Assembly (NCBI GenBank): GCA_024275015.1
Contig: JAJRZW010000017.1
Coordinates: 1 to 64,000, forward strand
Length of the DNA: 64,000 bases
From: Deltaproteobacteria bacterium
GTDB lineage: Bacteria > Desulfobacterota > Desulfobulbia > Desulfobulbales > JAJRZW01
Direction of reading: 5' to 3'
The translations under genes were made by a program, and so were the position numbers. Below the pieces are notes generated by a model. The model was not told the DNA's origin, searched no databases, and saw only the letters and a program-made list of their open reading frames with translations. Positions 37,155 through 46,139 of this stretch are shown here, one piece after another. Each line of letters begins with the position of its first letter. Position 1 is the first letter of the stretch.

Positions 37155-37174
37155 GTTGCATCGGGAATGCCAAA
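37155..37174 (-). promoter_or_regulatory. Sigma-54 promoter of the Zra-type operon
   Basis: On the minus strand TTGGCATTCCCGATGCAAC has GG (-24) and GC (-12) separated by exactly 10 nt, as required for RpoN promoters. It lies about 50 bp before the lipoprotein start, in an operon that encodes its own NtrC-type activator. Confidence 0.75.
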
Positions 37175-37204
37175 GAAGAAGGCCCCCTGCTTTTTCACGG
37201 ATAA

Positions 37205-37388
37205 CTATTTGAAATTAAAAGCAATAAAAAAGAAAAGATGATCTGTGGCAACTTCGGGAGGGGTATCAAAAAACAGGACACCCGGCTGCCACGACGGAGA
37301 AAGTGTCCAGATTTTTTACAGTTTCACTCATGTAAAAAATTCCCCGCCATCACGGGATATGGCTTCGTTCGCAAAAGGACGCCAATCC
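37205..37388. other. Gene-free stretch upstream of the sigma-54 promoter
   Basis: AT-rich start (37200-37230), then mixed sequence with no recognised gene. A ZraR enhancer site would be expected here, but I could not identify one. Together with the repeats at 37389-37625 this accounts for most of the gap 37105-37770. Confidence 0.4.
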
Positions 37389-37484
37389 TTAACAGACCGT
37401 TGAAAAAGCCGTCCATGGCCTTTTCAACCCGGTGAAATCGGCGGCGCGGACATCAGCCGCGTACAGTCCGTTTCTCAACAGACC
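37389..37484. repeat. Hairpin-family element, rearranged copy
   Basis: TTAACAGACCGTTGAAAAAGCC-GTCCAT-GGCCTTTTCAAC is followed by CCGGTGAAATCGGCGGCGCG and CAGTCCGTTTCTCAACAGACCG. The modules are in a different order and orientation from the 15472 copy and the GGTTG...CCAACC module is missing. Confidence 0.75.
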
Positions 37485-37488
37485 GCCA

Positions 37489-37588
37489 AGGTATAATCAA
37501 AATGGGTTAAAACGCACACATGGCGGCGTCCCTGAACCCCTTACCGGGTGCGTTTTTGCATCAGGTGTGATTAATTGACCGCTTGCCT
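37489..37588 (-). repeat. Dispersed repeat family C, copy 3 (inverted)
   Basis: The reverse complement matches 1808-1910 over its full length, including CACCCGGTAAGGGG and CAATTAATCACACCTGATGC. A family D fragment (TTGAATCCGTGACG) follows at 37601. Confidence 0.75.
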
Positions 37589-37770
37589 GGTAACTGTAAC
37601 TACTTGAATCCGTGACGACTCCGTGAATATTTGTTACGATCATGTCATCCCATGAATTACGATGCTATCAATATTTATTGCCGTTCTTTTCCGGCTCCGG
37701 GGTATAATTGCGGACAAACAGGCAAAGGGAGCCCCCGCGCCCCCTTCCCTTCACTCCTGTAGCCTGACAA

Positions 37771-39114
37771 ATGACCCGGACAAAAATCGCCATAACATCC
37801 TGTCTTGCCGTATTTTTCTCCGGCCTCAGCGGCTATATGCTGATTGACCACTACCCCTTCCTTGACGCGGTCTACATGACGGTCATCACCATCACCACCG
37901 TCGGCTACGGCGAGATCAGACCCCTTTCCCCGGCCGGCCGGATATTTACCACGGTATTGATAATTCTCGGTTTCGGCAGCCTTGGTTTTGCCGGTCACGC
38001 CCTGGTCGAGTCATTGATTGAAAGAGTATGGTCAGGAATATCGGAGAAGAAAAAAATGCGCAAAAAGATCGAGGAATTAAAAGGGCATTACATCATCTGC
38101 GGCTTCGGCCGGGTCGGCCAGGCGGCGGCGGCCCACCTGGCTGAAAACAACGCCGGAGTGGTGATCATCGAGCAGGATCAGACCCAGATCGCGGCAATAA
38201 AGGAAGCCGGGTTTCTGTTTCTCTCCGGCGATGCCACCAGCGACGAAATCCTTGCCGCGGCCGGAATCAAACGGGCCCACGGGATTCTGCCGCTTCTGGC
38301 TTCCGACCCTCTCAACCTCTTCATTACCCTGTCGGCCCGGGAAATGAATCCAACCCTCACGATCATCGCCCGAACCGGTACTGAAGCAAACGAAGTAAAA
38401 ATCCTCCGGGCCGGGGCCGATGAGGTCCTCTCCCCTTACACCATGGCGGGCAAAAATATCGCCATCAATATCCTCGCGGCCCGATACGGCCTGATCCACC
38501 CAAAAAAAGAAAGCGCCCCGGTGGCGGGACAGCCACAATGGTTTGAAATAGTTAAAGATTCATCCATGATCGGCAAAAAAATCAAAGATATCACCGCCAG
38601 TCTCGACCGTGACATCCTCGGTCTGCGCCGTGACGATCGCGACTACATCCAGCCCGATCCGCAGATGCCCCTTGCCGCCGGAGACGAAATCCTGTTTATG
38701 GACAAAGGATCCCCGCCGCCGGAGACAGAGGCGCCCCGCAATCCTCCCGGGAAACTGGTGGTGATCGACGATAACCCGGTCATTCGCCGCCTCTACTCCC
38801 GTCTGTTTAAACAGGCGGGTTTTATTCCCTGTCTCGCCGCCGATGGCCGCGAAGGACTGGAACTTATCCTCAAGGAAAAACCACTGGCCGCGGTGGTTGA
38901 CTTCATGCTTCCGAAAATAAGCGGCATCGAGGTCTGCCGTAAGGTCAGGGAAAGCGGGGAATGCCCGGACGTCAGACTGATTCTCTTCACCGCCGATGAG
39001 ACCCGGGAGACCAGAAAAAAAGCCCTGGCCGCCGGCGTCGACGAGGTAATCGTCAAAAGCCCGGAGGCAAAGGAAATTGTTGAAACAGTGGTAAGACACC
39101 TGCGGAAAAAATAA
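37771..39114 (+). CDS. K+ channel-RCK protein fused to a response-regulator receiver
   Basis: A 447-aa protein. A two-helix potassium channel has its filter in TITTVGYGE (about residues 40-48). Then come RCK-N/TrkA-N (GHYIICGFGRVGQAAAAHL from about 105; SGDATSDEIL), RCK-C/TrkA-C (about 245-310; WFEIVKDSSMIGKKIKDI) and a Pro-rich linker (SPPPETEAPRNPPG). The complete C-terminal receiver (about 327-445) has the acidic pair in VVIDDNP, phospho-Asp D377 in AVVDFMLPKISG, Thr in LFTADE and Lys in EVIVKSPEA. All receiver residues are present, so the channel is likely gated or tuned by a phosphorelay. No cognate kinase is adjacent. The start lacks a clear Shine-Dalgarno. The DUF3786 gene starts 1 nt after the stop. 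Confidence 0.9.
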   Translation: MTRTKIAITSCLAVFFSGLSGYMLIDHYPFLDAVYMTVITITTVGYGEIRPLSPAGRIFTTVLIILGFGSLGFAGHALVESLIERVWSGISEKKKMRKKIEELKGHYIICGFGRVGQAAAAHLAENNAGVVIIEQDQTQIAAIKEAGFLFLSGDATSDEILAAAGIKRAHGILPLLASDPLNLFITLSAREMNPTLTIIARTGTEANEVKILRAGADEVLSPYTMAGKNIAINILAARYGLIHPKKESAPVAGQPQWFEIVKDSSMIGKKIKDITASLDRDILGLRRDDRDYIQPDPQMPLAAGDEILFMDKGSPPPETEAPRNPPGKLVVIDDNPVIRRLYSRLFKQAGFIPCLAADGREGLELILKEKPLAAVVDFMLPKISGIEVCRKVRESGECPDVRLILFTADETRETRKKALAAGVDEVIVKSPEAKEIVETVVRHLRKK

Positions 39115-39115
39115 A

Positions 39116-39919
39116 ATGGCGGCCCCCGTTCCCACCCCGCTTGAGATATATAAAATTCTGCCGCAGACAAACTGCGGCAAATGTATCCTCCCCTCATGCC
39201 TGGCCTTTGCGGCCGCGGTGGCGGCGGGAGGCAGAAAACTCAAAGAATGTCCAGACATCGATCCGAAATTACTTACCGGGTTTTCCGGACAAATCCGGGC
39301 GACGGACGGAGAACGCGACCTTGAACAGGCCGCCTTCATCGATAAACTCAAGAGAAAAATGGCCGGAATTGATCCCGGCCGCATTGCCCCGGTCATCGGG
39401 GCCCGCCGTGACGGCGACAGCCTGATCATAAATTCCCTTGGCAAAAACTTCCAGGTTGACCACCGGGGTGAAATGGTATCGGAGTGTCACATCATCCCCT
39501 GGGTAGTAGCGCCGCTGCTGTCTTACATAAGCAACCCGACCCACGCCGAACCGACCGGGGAATGGATATCCTTCCGGGAAATCAAAGGTGGAATCGAATG
39601 GCAGGGGCTGTTCACCAGACGCTGCGAAAACGTGCTTAAGGAACTGGCCGATGCCAACCCCGATCTCCTGACCGACCTGATCGACATATTCAACGGCCGG
39701 GAGGTGGACTGGTACGAGGCCGACATCGCCCTGGTTCTCCACCCCCTGCCCCACATCCCGATCCTCATTTGCTACCAGGGCCGCGAAGATGACCTCGACT
39801 CAGGTCTAACCATATTCCTTGACCGCTGCTGCGGCACTAATCTCCACATCAAGCCCCTGTTTACCCTCTGCTCAGGTCTGGTGCAGATGTTCGCCAAAAT
39901 AGCAACGCGCCACCGTTGA
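39116..39919 (+). CDS. Fe-S and DUF3786 domain protein
   Basis: A 267-aa protein. The N-terminal 60 residues have the four-Cys Fe-S motif of corrinoid/Fe-S proteins (LPQTNCGKCILPSCLAFA and KLKECP). The rest matches DUF3786 (EWISFREIKGGIEWQGLF, DIALVLHPLPHIPILICY, LDRCCGTNLHIKPLF). DUF3786 proteins are common in anaerobes and their function is unknown. The gene is coupled to the channel-receiver gene by a 1-nt gap. Confidence 0.85.
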   Translation: MAAPVPTPLEIYKILPQTNCGKCILPSCLAFAAAVAAGGRKLKECPDIDPKLLTGFSGQIRATDGERDLEQAAFIDKLKRKMAGIDPGRIAPVIGARRDGDSLIINSLGKNFQVDHRGEMVSECHIIPWVVAPLLSYISNPTHAEPTGEWISFREIKGGIEWQGLFTRRCENVLKELADANPDLLTDLIDIFNGREVDWYEADIALVLHPLPHIPILICYQGREDDLDSGLTIFLDRCCGTNLHIKPLFTLCSGLVQMFAKIATRHR

Positions 39920-40007
39920 CCGGACAAATTCAAAAAAATCGCCTTCCGCACTCACGGTTGAAGAAACGGCTCTTGACTACGACATGGGGCAGTTCATTTC
40001 CCCTGAA

Positions 40008-40448
40008 TCACATTCGGGCCTTACGCCAGCCCGCCTCCCTGAGTCTTCGCAGCCGCTCAATGTTCCAGGAATGGATCCTGCGGAGATATTGCCGGCTGTC
40101 AATGGCGGCAAGGGCGATGATCTCTTTTTTTTCAGCATCGATATCCATCCGTTCGCCGGGATATATCTCAAGCCAGGCCCCATAACCACGGTCAAAGAGA
40201 TATTGCGGGGTCACCTTTACCTGACCCACACCAAGCCTCTTTTCCACCAGGGTCTTCGCCAGAATCATGTCGTACTCAATGATCCAGTCGTTATCCATGA
40301 GCATGGTCTCATGATCAAAGGGAACATCGCCGGGACATTCAGGGCAGAAAAGCCCGGCAATGGCCTCGGGGGTCAGAACGTTGTCCCGAAGATGAAACTG
40401 GATTTTATTCTTGCCGCATTTGCAGGTCCTGCTGACTTCAACACACAT
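40008..40448 (-). CDS. Uncharacterised protein with N-terminal Cys cluster
   Basis: A 146-aa protein with Cys in MCVEVSRTCKCGKNK and LFCPECPGD (a possible zinc ribbon), then a mixed region without signature (DNDWIIEYDMILAKTLVEK, LRRIHSWNIERLRRLRE). The ATG at 40448 has a strong AGGAGGT. I do not recognise the family. A Fur-like palindrome sits directly upstream, so iron or redox control is possible. Confidence 0.65.
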   Translation of the reverse strand: MCVEVSRTCKCGKNKIQFHLRDNVLTPEAIAGLFCPECPGDVPFDHETMLMDNDWIIEYDMILAKTLVEKRLGVGQVKVTPQYLFDRGYGAWLEIYPGERMDIDAEKKEIIALAAIDSRQYLRRIHSWNIERLRRLREAGWRKARM

Positions 40449-40463
40449 GAGCAACCTCCTTTT

Positions 40464-40487
40464 TGATAATCATTACTAATGATAACA
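40464..40487 (-). promoter_or_regulatory. Fur-like palindrome upstream of the Cys-cluster gene
   Basis: TGATAATCATTACTAATGATAACA contains the inverted repeat ATCATTA-G-TAATGAT and one perfect TGATAAT half of the Fur 7-1-7 consensus. It lies 16 nt before the start codon of the gene at 40448, just upstream of its Shine-Dalgarno. Confidence 0.4.
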
Positions 40488-40582
40488 TTTACCCTGGCTC
40501 CCGGCAAGGCTGAGGGGTGATTTTTTCCCTTTTTCATGCTATGAAACCAATTCATTTTCATTACGCAGGCAAGGAGAAAAAT

Positions 40583-41860
40583 ATGGCCCGGATCAACGAT
40601 AATTACCAGAGGCTCAAGGCAGGATACCTTTTCCCGGAGATTTCCCGGCGGGTGGAAGAATTCAGCAAAAACAACCCCACGGCTGAACTCATCCGCCTGG
40701 GCATCGGCGACGTCACCATGCCCCTGGTCCCGGCGGTAGTAAAGGCCTTTCATGAAGGGGTCGAGGAAATGGCCGGGCAGGAGACCTTCCACGGCTACGG
40801 CCCGGAACAGGGCTATGCCTGGCTTGCCGAGATCATTGCCGAAAAGGCCTACCGCCCCCTGGGGGTTGATCTCACGGCCGCGGAAATATTCATCTCCGAC
40901 GGGGCCAAGAGCGACACCGCCAATATCCTCGATATCTTTGATAACTCCAACCGGGTCGCGATCTGCGATCCGGTCTATCCGGTCTATAACGACACCAACA
41001 TCATGGTCGGCCGCAGTAACGAGATCAATGCCTCCGGCCATTGTCAAGGCTTGATCTACCTCCCCTGCACCCGGGAAAACAACTTCACCCCGGCGATCCC
41101 GAAAGAAAAAGTCGACCTCATCTATCTCTGCTATCCCAACAACCCCACCGGCACCGTGGCCGGCAGAAAAGAGCTTTCCGCCTGGGTCGATTACGCCGTT
41201 GAAAACCGGGCGATCATCCTCTTTGACGCCGCCTACGAGGCCTTTATCACCGATCCCGATATCCCCCACTCCATCTACGAAATCGAAGGGGCGAAGAGAT
41301 GCGCCATCGAATTTCGCTCGTTTTCAAAAACCGCGGGCTTCACCGGGGTCCGCTGCGGCCTGACCGTGGTTCCGGAGGAACTGCTCGGGATGGATGCAAA
41401 CGGCAACGAGGTGTCGCTTAACCGGATGTGGAACCGCAGGCAATGCACCAAATTCAACGGCGTCTCCTATCCGGTACAGAAGGCGGCGGCGGCGGTATAT
41501 TCCGACGAGGGATGGAAACAGGTGATGGAGGTCATCTTCTATTACCTGGGAAACGCCGAAATCATCCGGCAGGGTCTTGCCGCCGCCGGAATCACCTGCT
41601 TCGGCGGCGAAAACTCCCCCTATGTCTGGCTTCTCACCCCGGAAGGGATGAAGAGTTGGGACTTTTTTGATAAACTGATCAACGAGTGCCATGTGGTCGG
41701 GACCCCGGGCAGCGGTTTCGGCCCTGCCGGGGAAGGGTATTTCCGTCTCTCCGCCTTTGGTGACCGCGAGCAGATCATTGAGGCGGTGGCAAGGATAAAA
41801 GAGAAATGGAGCAGATATCAGTCCATCGAAAAAGCCGGGACGACTTTTTCGATGGACTGA
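40583..41860 (+). CDS. dapL: LL-diaminopimelate aminotransferase
   Basis: A 425-aa class I/II PLP aminotransferase. Signatures are [42 protein letters not shown] and the PLP-lysine region [16 protein letters not shown], all typical of DapL. It converts tetrahydrodipicolinate directly to LL-diaminopimelate in the short lysine/peptidoglycan route. The start at 40583 follows AAGGAG. The last 10 or so codons and the stop lie in a hairpin repeat, so the terminal residues after SRYQ are repeat-encoded. Confidence 0.92.
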   Translation: MARINDNYQRLKAGYLFPEISRRVEEFSKNNPTAELIRLGIGDVTMPLVPAVVKAFHEGVEEMAGQETFHGYGPEQGYAWLAEIIAEKAYRPLGVDLTAAEIFISDGAKSDTANILDIFDNSNRVAICDPVYPVYNDTNIMVGRSNEINASGHCQGLIYLPCTRENNFTPAIPKEKVDLIYLCYPNNPTGTVAGRKELSAWVDYAVENRAIILFDAAYEAFITDPDIPHSIYEIEGAKRCAIEFRSFSKTAGFTGVRCGLTVVPEELLGMDANGNEVSLNRMWNRRQCTKFNGVSYPVQKAAAAVYSDEGWKQVMEVIFYYLGNAEIIRQGLAAAGITCFGGENSPYVWLLTPEGMKSWDFFDKLINECHVVGTPGSGFGPAGEGYFRLSAFGDREQIIEAVARIKEKWSRYQSIEKAGTTFSMD

Positions 41861-41862
41861 TA
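41816..41862. repeat. Hairpin-family element, perfect 19-bp arms, inside the dapL 3' end
   Basis: Arms 41816-41834 and 41844-41862 (TATCAGTCCATCGAAAAAG and its complement) are exact around a 9-nt loop. The dapL stop TGA is in the right arm. The arms read CCATCG where most copies have CCGTTG, changed on both sides. Confidence 0.85.
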
Positions 41863-41881
41863 AAGTCCCATGGAGATGAGA

Positions 41882-42535
41882 ATGAAAAAAATTACGTTCA
41901 TCCTGGCATGTGTTGTCTTTTTTGCCGCCTGCGGCCCGACCATTGAAAACACCGCCCCGAAACTGACCAGACTCGCCCCCTACCCCTTTGCCCGGCGCTA
42001 CCTGACCGCGGTATTCCCCTTCACCTACGCCGGCCGGGACGAAGACCTCACCGACTTTACTAAAGTCCTCCCCGATCTCTGCGTTGACGAGATGTTCCGT
42101 ACCAACCGTTTTCGCATCGTGGAAAGAAGCAGGATCGCTGCGGTGATCAAAGAAATCGGCATGGCCCAGTACGGGGTTATCGACGCTGCCCAGGCCGACC
42201 GGATCGGTAAACAGCTTGGGGCCGAGCTGATCCTGGTCGGTAGCATAGAGGCGATTAAACCAATCAGCAAGAAAGAATCCGTGGGTATCGCATGGAAGGA
42301 AAGCAAGGGCTTTGAGATCAGTCTCAAGGGCCGCCTCATCGACATTACCCGGGGCGAGGTCATCGCCGTGGCCCGGGCCGAGGCCCGTGAGGTCCAGACC
42401 AGAAAGGTGGCCATGGGCACCAGCACCGGCGAGATCGCCCCGAACAAGACCCTGATCAACCGCGCCCTGCAGAAGGCGGCGGCAATCCTGATCAACGACC
42501 TTGCCGCCAATACCCCGAAAAAGACGGCAGGCTGA
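41882..42535 (+). CDS. CsgG-like outer-membrane lipoprotein
   Basis: A 217-aa protein with a lipoprotein signal (ITFILACVVFFAAC, Cys near residue 17). The body resembles the CsgG/curli-secretion superfamily (AVFPFTYAGRDEDLTDF, FRIVERSRIAAVIKEIGMAQYGVID, QLGAELILVGSIEAI, GRLIDITRGEVIAVA). No curli genes are near, so it is more likely a general CsgG-family or FlgT/LPP-like protein. Its 3' end overlaps the convergent trkH by 44 nt. Confidence 0.8.
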   Translation: MKKITFILACVVFFAACGPTIENTAPKLTRLAPYPFARRYLTAVFPFTYAGRDEDLTDFTKVLPDLCVDEMFRTNRFRIVERSRIAAVIKEIGMAQYGVIDAAQADRIGKQLGAELILVGSIEAIKPISKKESVGIAWKESKGFEISLKGRLIDITRGEVIAVARAEAREVQTRKVAMGTSTGEIAPNKTLINRALQKAAAILINDLAANTPKKTAG

Positions 42536-44000
42536 AACGCAGACGCGGCCGCCGGGCCATAGCCCAGAAATCCGGGGTCAGGAGTACGGCGACGGTGTAA
42601 AGCTCAAGGCGACCGGCCTGCATACAGAAGGTCAGCACCAGCTTGGCCACCGGCGGCAAGTGAGCGAAATTCTGCGTCGGGCCGACCAGGTTAAGCCCCG
42701 GACCGATATTATTGAGGGTAGCAATCACCGCGGTGGCACTGGTGACGATGTCCACCCCCTGGGCGGCGACGATCATGGTCGCCATCAGAAAAAAACCAAC
42801 ATAAAGCCCTAAAAATCCGAGAATAGCGACCATCACCTCTTCCGGGACCTTCAATTTCCCAAGCTTGATGGTCCAGACCGTATTCGGATGCACTAATTTT
42901 CTCAGCTGCAATCGGCCGTATTTAAAAAACAACAGCACCCGCACCACCTTGATCCCGCCACCGGTTGAACCGGCGCAGCCTCCGACCAGCATCAGAATAA
43001 CCATGACGATCTTGCACACCGGCGGCCAATGGTCAAAATCAGCGGTACCGAAGCCGGTGGTGGTAATAATTGACACCACCTGAAAGGCGGCAGTACGGAT
43101 GGTCTCGCCGACGCTCTGATATACCCCGTAAACCAGATTCATTCCCACTACCACCGCCATGGCGCCGGCAATAATGGCCACATAGAGACGAAACTCCTCA
43201 TTTCTCCAGAGAACACGGTATCCACCGGTAAAAAAACGATGGTGAAGGGTAAAATTGGTCCCGGCGAGAAACATGGAGACGATGATTACCGTCTCAATAT
43301 AGACCGAATCAAACCAGGCCACACTCGTGGTATGAGTGGAAAAACCGCCGGTGGCCATGGTGGCGAAAGCATGACAGACGGCATCGTAAAAGCCCACTCC
43401 CCCGAAGAGCAGGAGAAGAATCTCAACCAGGGTAAAAAGAAAATACACCCGCCAGAGAATACGGGCGGTGTCCTGGATCCTCGGGGCAAGACGATCCTTG
43501 GTCGGCCCCGGCATCTCAGCCTGAAACAGCTGCATGCCGCCGACCCCTAAAAGGGGCAGGATCGCCAGCGACAGAACAATAATCCCCATCCCCCCTAACC
43601 AATGAGTAAGCGCCCGCCAGAAAAGCACGCTCTTCGGCATCACCTCAACCGTGATCATGACCGTGGAGCCGGTGGTGGTAAACCCGGACATCGACTCAAA
43701 CAGACAGTCAATACAGGAAGGCATGTGACCGGAGAAATAATAGGGCAGAGCCCCGACCATCGCCAGCCCCAGCCAGCTTAAAAAAACCACCGCGAAACCA
43801 TCACGGTAGCCGAGTTCTTTTTCCGGGAGAAAAACGGCCACCAGCATCAGGCCGGACACCGCGCCGATGAGAGAAGAAATGAGGAAATCGTCCACCATCC
43901 CATCGCCGAAATAGAGGCTGAAGGGAATAGGGGTCAGGAGAAAAAGGGAAAGAAGCACCAGAAGCCTGCCGAATATATTAAGCACCCCACCGCTACGCAT
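42492..44000 (-). CDS. trkH: Trk potassium uptake membrane subunit
   Basis: A 502-aa protein with four repeated pore motifs: SGFTTTGSTVM, FATMATGGFST, ITTTGFGTADF and LNNIGPGLN, as in TrkH/KtrB. The partner TrkA is encoded 14 nt upstream. It imports K+ with Na+ or H+. The end of the pore region reads CMQAGRLELYTV. Its 3' end overlaps the CsgG-like gene on the other strand. Confidence 0.94.
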   Translation of the reverse strand: MRSGGVLNIFGRLLVLLSLFLLTPIPFSLYFGDGMVDDFLISSLIGAVSGLMLVAVFLPEKELGYRDGFAVVFLSWLGLAMVGALPYYFSGHMPSCIDCLFESMSGFTTTGSTVMITVEVMPKSVLFWRALTHWLGGMGIIVLSLAILPLLGVGGMQLFQAEMPGPTKDRLAPRIQDTARILWRVYFLFTLVEILLLLFGGVGFYDAVCHAFATMATGGFSTHTTSVAWFDSVYIETVIIVSMFLAGTNFTLHHRFFTGGYRVLWRNEEFRLYVAIIAGAMAVVVGMNLVYGVYQSVGETIRTAAFQVVSIITTTGFGTADFDHWPPVCKIVMVILMLVGGCAGSTGGGIKVVRVLLFFKYGRLQLRKLVHPNTVWTIKLGKLKVPEEVMVAILGFLGLYVGFFLMATMIVAAQGVDIVTSATAVIATLNNIGPGLNLVGPTQNFAHLPPVAKLVLTFCMQAGRLELYTVAVLLTPDFWAMARRPRLRFSLPSFSGYWRQGR

Positions 44001-44014
44001 CGAACCCGTCCCCG

Positions 44015-45352
44015 TCAGTCAACCCGGAAAAAGTCATGGACCGCTGCCATGGATTCACGGTTAAAGAAAACGATGAGATTATCATCCTCCCTGAGGGTGG
44101 TATCCCCCCGGGGGATAATGACCTCGCGACCACGGACAATGGCACCGATAATCGCCCCGGCGGGGACACTGAGATCTTTCAGCGGCAGATCAACCACTCC
44201 CTCCCGGTCCGGGACCCGGATCTCCATAACCTCGGCATTATTGGCCAGCAGGGTGGCCACCGCCACGGTTGAACCACCGCGGACAAAACGAAGGATCATA
44301 TTTGCCGCCACCAGCCTCGGGCTCAGAGCGACGTCGATCCCGAGATCGTCGAGCATGGGGATAAAATCGGGCCGGGTGATGTGGGTGATGCACTTGGCCG
44401 CGCCGTGATGCTTGGCAAGCAGACTTGAGAGAATATTGATCGAATCCTTACTGGTGACGCTCACCACCAGATCGGCGCGGTCGATCCCTTCTTCAAGCAT
44501 GTCATGGGCCTCAAGACCGTGGGAGTTGAGGACCATGGTCGTATCAAGATTTTCAGCGAGAAAAGCGCAGCGATCCGGGTTTTTCTCGACCACGATCACC
44601 CCGATCCCCATGGCCTCAAAACGCCGGGCAACAAGATACCCTATCCTGCCACCACCGATAACGAACACCCTCTGCGGTGGATTACTGGCAACATTGAAAA
44701 GAGATTCCACCACCGGTATGTCCTCGCCCCGGGTGACCAGATAAAGTTTGTCGCCCGCCTCTATCCGGTCATGTCCGCGGGGAATGATGCTATCCTCACC
44801 GCGGACAATGGAAACGATGACCCCGGGAAGCCCCCGGAGATCAAAAAGGACCTTGCCGCAGAGAGGATTGTAGTCATGGACGACATAACCAAGGAAAACC
44901 ACATGACCACCGGCGAACTCCAGCACCTCAAAGGCCCCGGAACGGGTGGAGAGCTTGACGATCTCTTCGGCCATGGCAAGGTCGGGACTGATGAGAAAAT
45001 CAATCCCCAGGGCCTCACGGCTCAGAGCGGAGCCGGAAGAATAAAAGTCTTCATTCCTGACCCGGGCGATGCGGGTGGCAACGTTGTACTCCTTGGAAAG
45101 GATACAGGAAACCAGATTGACCTCATCGCTGTCGGTGACCGCGATAAAAAGATCGGTGTGATCTATGCCCGCGTCCTCAATGATCCGGGTCGAGGCACCG
45201 CTGCCTTCAACGGTAATGATGTTGAGTTCTCGCTCGATGGTTCGCAACCTCTCGCCATCGCGATCAACCAGGACCACCTCCTGCCCCTCGACCGAGAGTT
45301 TTTCACTAAGAAAATATCCGACCTGGCCGGCACCAACGATCATTATCCGCAA
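44015..45352 (-). CDS. trkA: Trk system regulatory NAD-binding subunit
   Basis: A 445-aa protein with two TrkA-N/TrkA-C units: MRIMIVGAGQVGYFLSEKL with LVDRDGERL, then RVFVIGGGRIGYLVARRF with VVEKNPDR. It is a peripheral protein that binds nucleotides and gates TrkH. It is first in the trkAH pair. The channel-RCK-receiver fusion 5 kb away has the same nucleotide-binding fold but only one unit. Confidence 0.94.
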   Translation of the reverse strand: MRIMIVGAGQVGYFLSEKLSVEGQEVVLVDRDGERLRTIERELNIITVEGSGASTRIIEDAGIDHTDLFIAVTDSDEVNLVSCILSKEYNVATRIARVRNEDFYSSGSALSREALGIDFLISPDLAMAEEIVKLSTRSGAFEVLEFAGGHVVFLGYVVHDYNPLCGKVLFDLRGLPGVIVSIVRGEDSIIPRGHDRIEAGDKLYLVTRGEDIPVVESLFNVASNPPQRVFVIGGGRIGYLVARRFEAMGIGVIVVEKNPDRCAFLAENLDTTMVLNSHGLEAHDMLEEGIDRADLVVSVTSKDSINILSSLLAKHHGAAKCITHITRPDFIPMLDDLGIDVALSPRLVAANMILRFVRGGSTVAVATLLANNAEVMEIRVPDREGVVDLPLKDLSVPAGAIIGAIVRGREVIIPRGDTTLREDDNLIVFFNRESMAAVHDFFRVD

Positions 45353-45377
45353 TTTTTTTATTCCCTCCCGAAAGATC

Positions 45378-45532
45378 TATCAGTCTGTAAAAAAACGGGC
45401 TGATAGAGACGCATGGACACGCCGCCGATTTCACCGGGTTAAAAAACCCGGTGAAATCGAGATGTTAGCCGGAACCTGTTTTACCCAGCCGGAGTTACAA
45501 AAGCCATGGACGGTTTTTGCAACGGTCCGTCA
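45378..45532. repeat. Hairpin-family element, full copy (155 bp)
   Basis: Contains the clearest middle hairpin of the family: CGATTTCACCGGGTT-aaaa-AACCCGGTGAAATCG, 15 perfect pairs. The terminal hairpin has drifted (GTTACAAAAGCC...GGTTTTTGCAAC) with both arms changed to match. It lies between trkA and the fumarase genes. Confidence 0.85.
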
Positions 45533-45541
45533 GGCGGTGGA

Positions 45542-46138
45542 TTACAGGCGACTGCCCAGTTCCCGGCCCTCAGTCTGCATCTGATAAAAATCATTTCCGC
45601 CAAGGTCGTTTATTACCACCGCCGGGAACCCCTCAACCTCAAAACGAAACATGGCCTCAGGGCCGGCATCCTTAAAGGCGATGAGTTCGGCCTTCTTGAT
45701 GCAACGGGAGAGAAAGGCACCAGCGCCGCCGATCGAGGCCAGGTACACCGCCCGATGGCGAACCATCTCGGCGCGAACCGTTGCCGATCTCGCCCCCTTG
45801 CCCATGGTCACCCTGAGGCCGAGGGCAAGCAGTGCCGGGGTGTATGAGTCCATCCGGTAACTGGTGGTGGGTCCGGCGGCGCCGATAACCGCCCCGGGCG
45901 GGGCCGGAGTCGGGCCGACGTAATAGAGAAGATGACCGGCCAGGTCCACCGGCAGATTTTTCCCCCTTTCAATCAGTTCGACCAAACGGCGGTGAGTCTG
46001 ATCTCGCCCGGTGTACATGACCCCGCTCAGACTTACGAGGTCCCCGGCCCTCAACTCTTCAAGATCGCGATCAACAAGGGGGAGGGAAAGGGAACGCATC
46101 CGCGCAGTGAATCCGGGGGAAACTTTAAGAAAGGACAT
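45542..46138 (-). CDS. Class I fumarate hydratase, beta subunit
   Basis: A 198-aa protein matching the C-terminal domain of class I fumarases (LSGVMYTGRDQTHRRLVE, VIGAAGPTTSYRMDSYTPALL, VTMGKG). It combines with the alpha subunit, encoded 1 nt upstream, to form a [4Fe-4S] fumarase or L-tartrate dehydratase. In an anaerobe, fumarase in the TCA or reverse reactions is the more likely assignment. Confidence 0.9.
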   Translation of the reverse strand: MSFLKVSPGFTARMRSLSLPLVDRDLEELRAGDLVSLSGVMYTGRDQTHRRLVELIERGKNLPVDLAGHLLYYVGPTPAPPGAVIGAAGPTTSYRMDSYTPALLALGLRVTMGKGARSATVRAEMVRHRAVYLASIGGAGAFLSRCIKKAELIAFKDAGPEAMFRFEVEGFPAVVINDLGGNDFYQMQTEGRELGSRL

Positions 46139-46139
46139 T

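Noticed and set aside
37238-37435. Plus-strand frame of 65 codons before the channel gene
   Set aside because: Runs into a hairpin repeat, no RBS, no recognisable motif.
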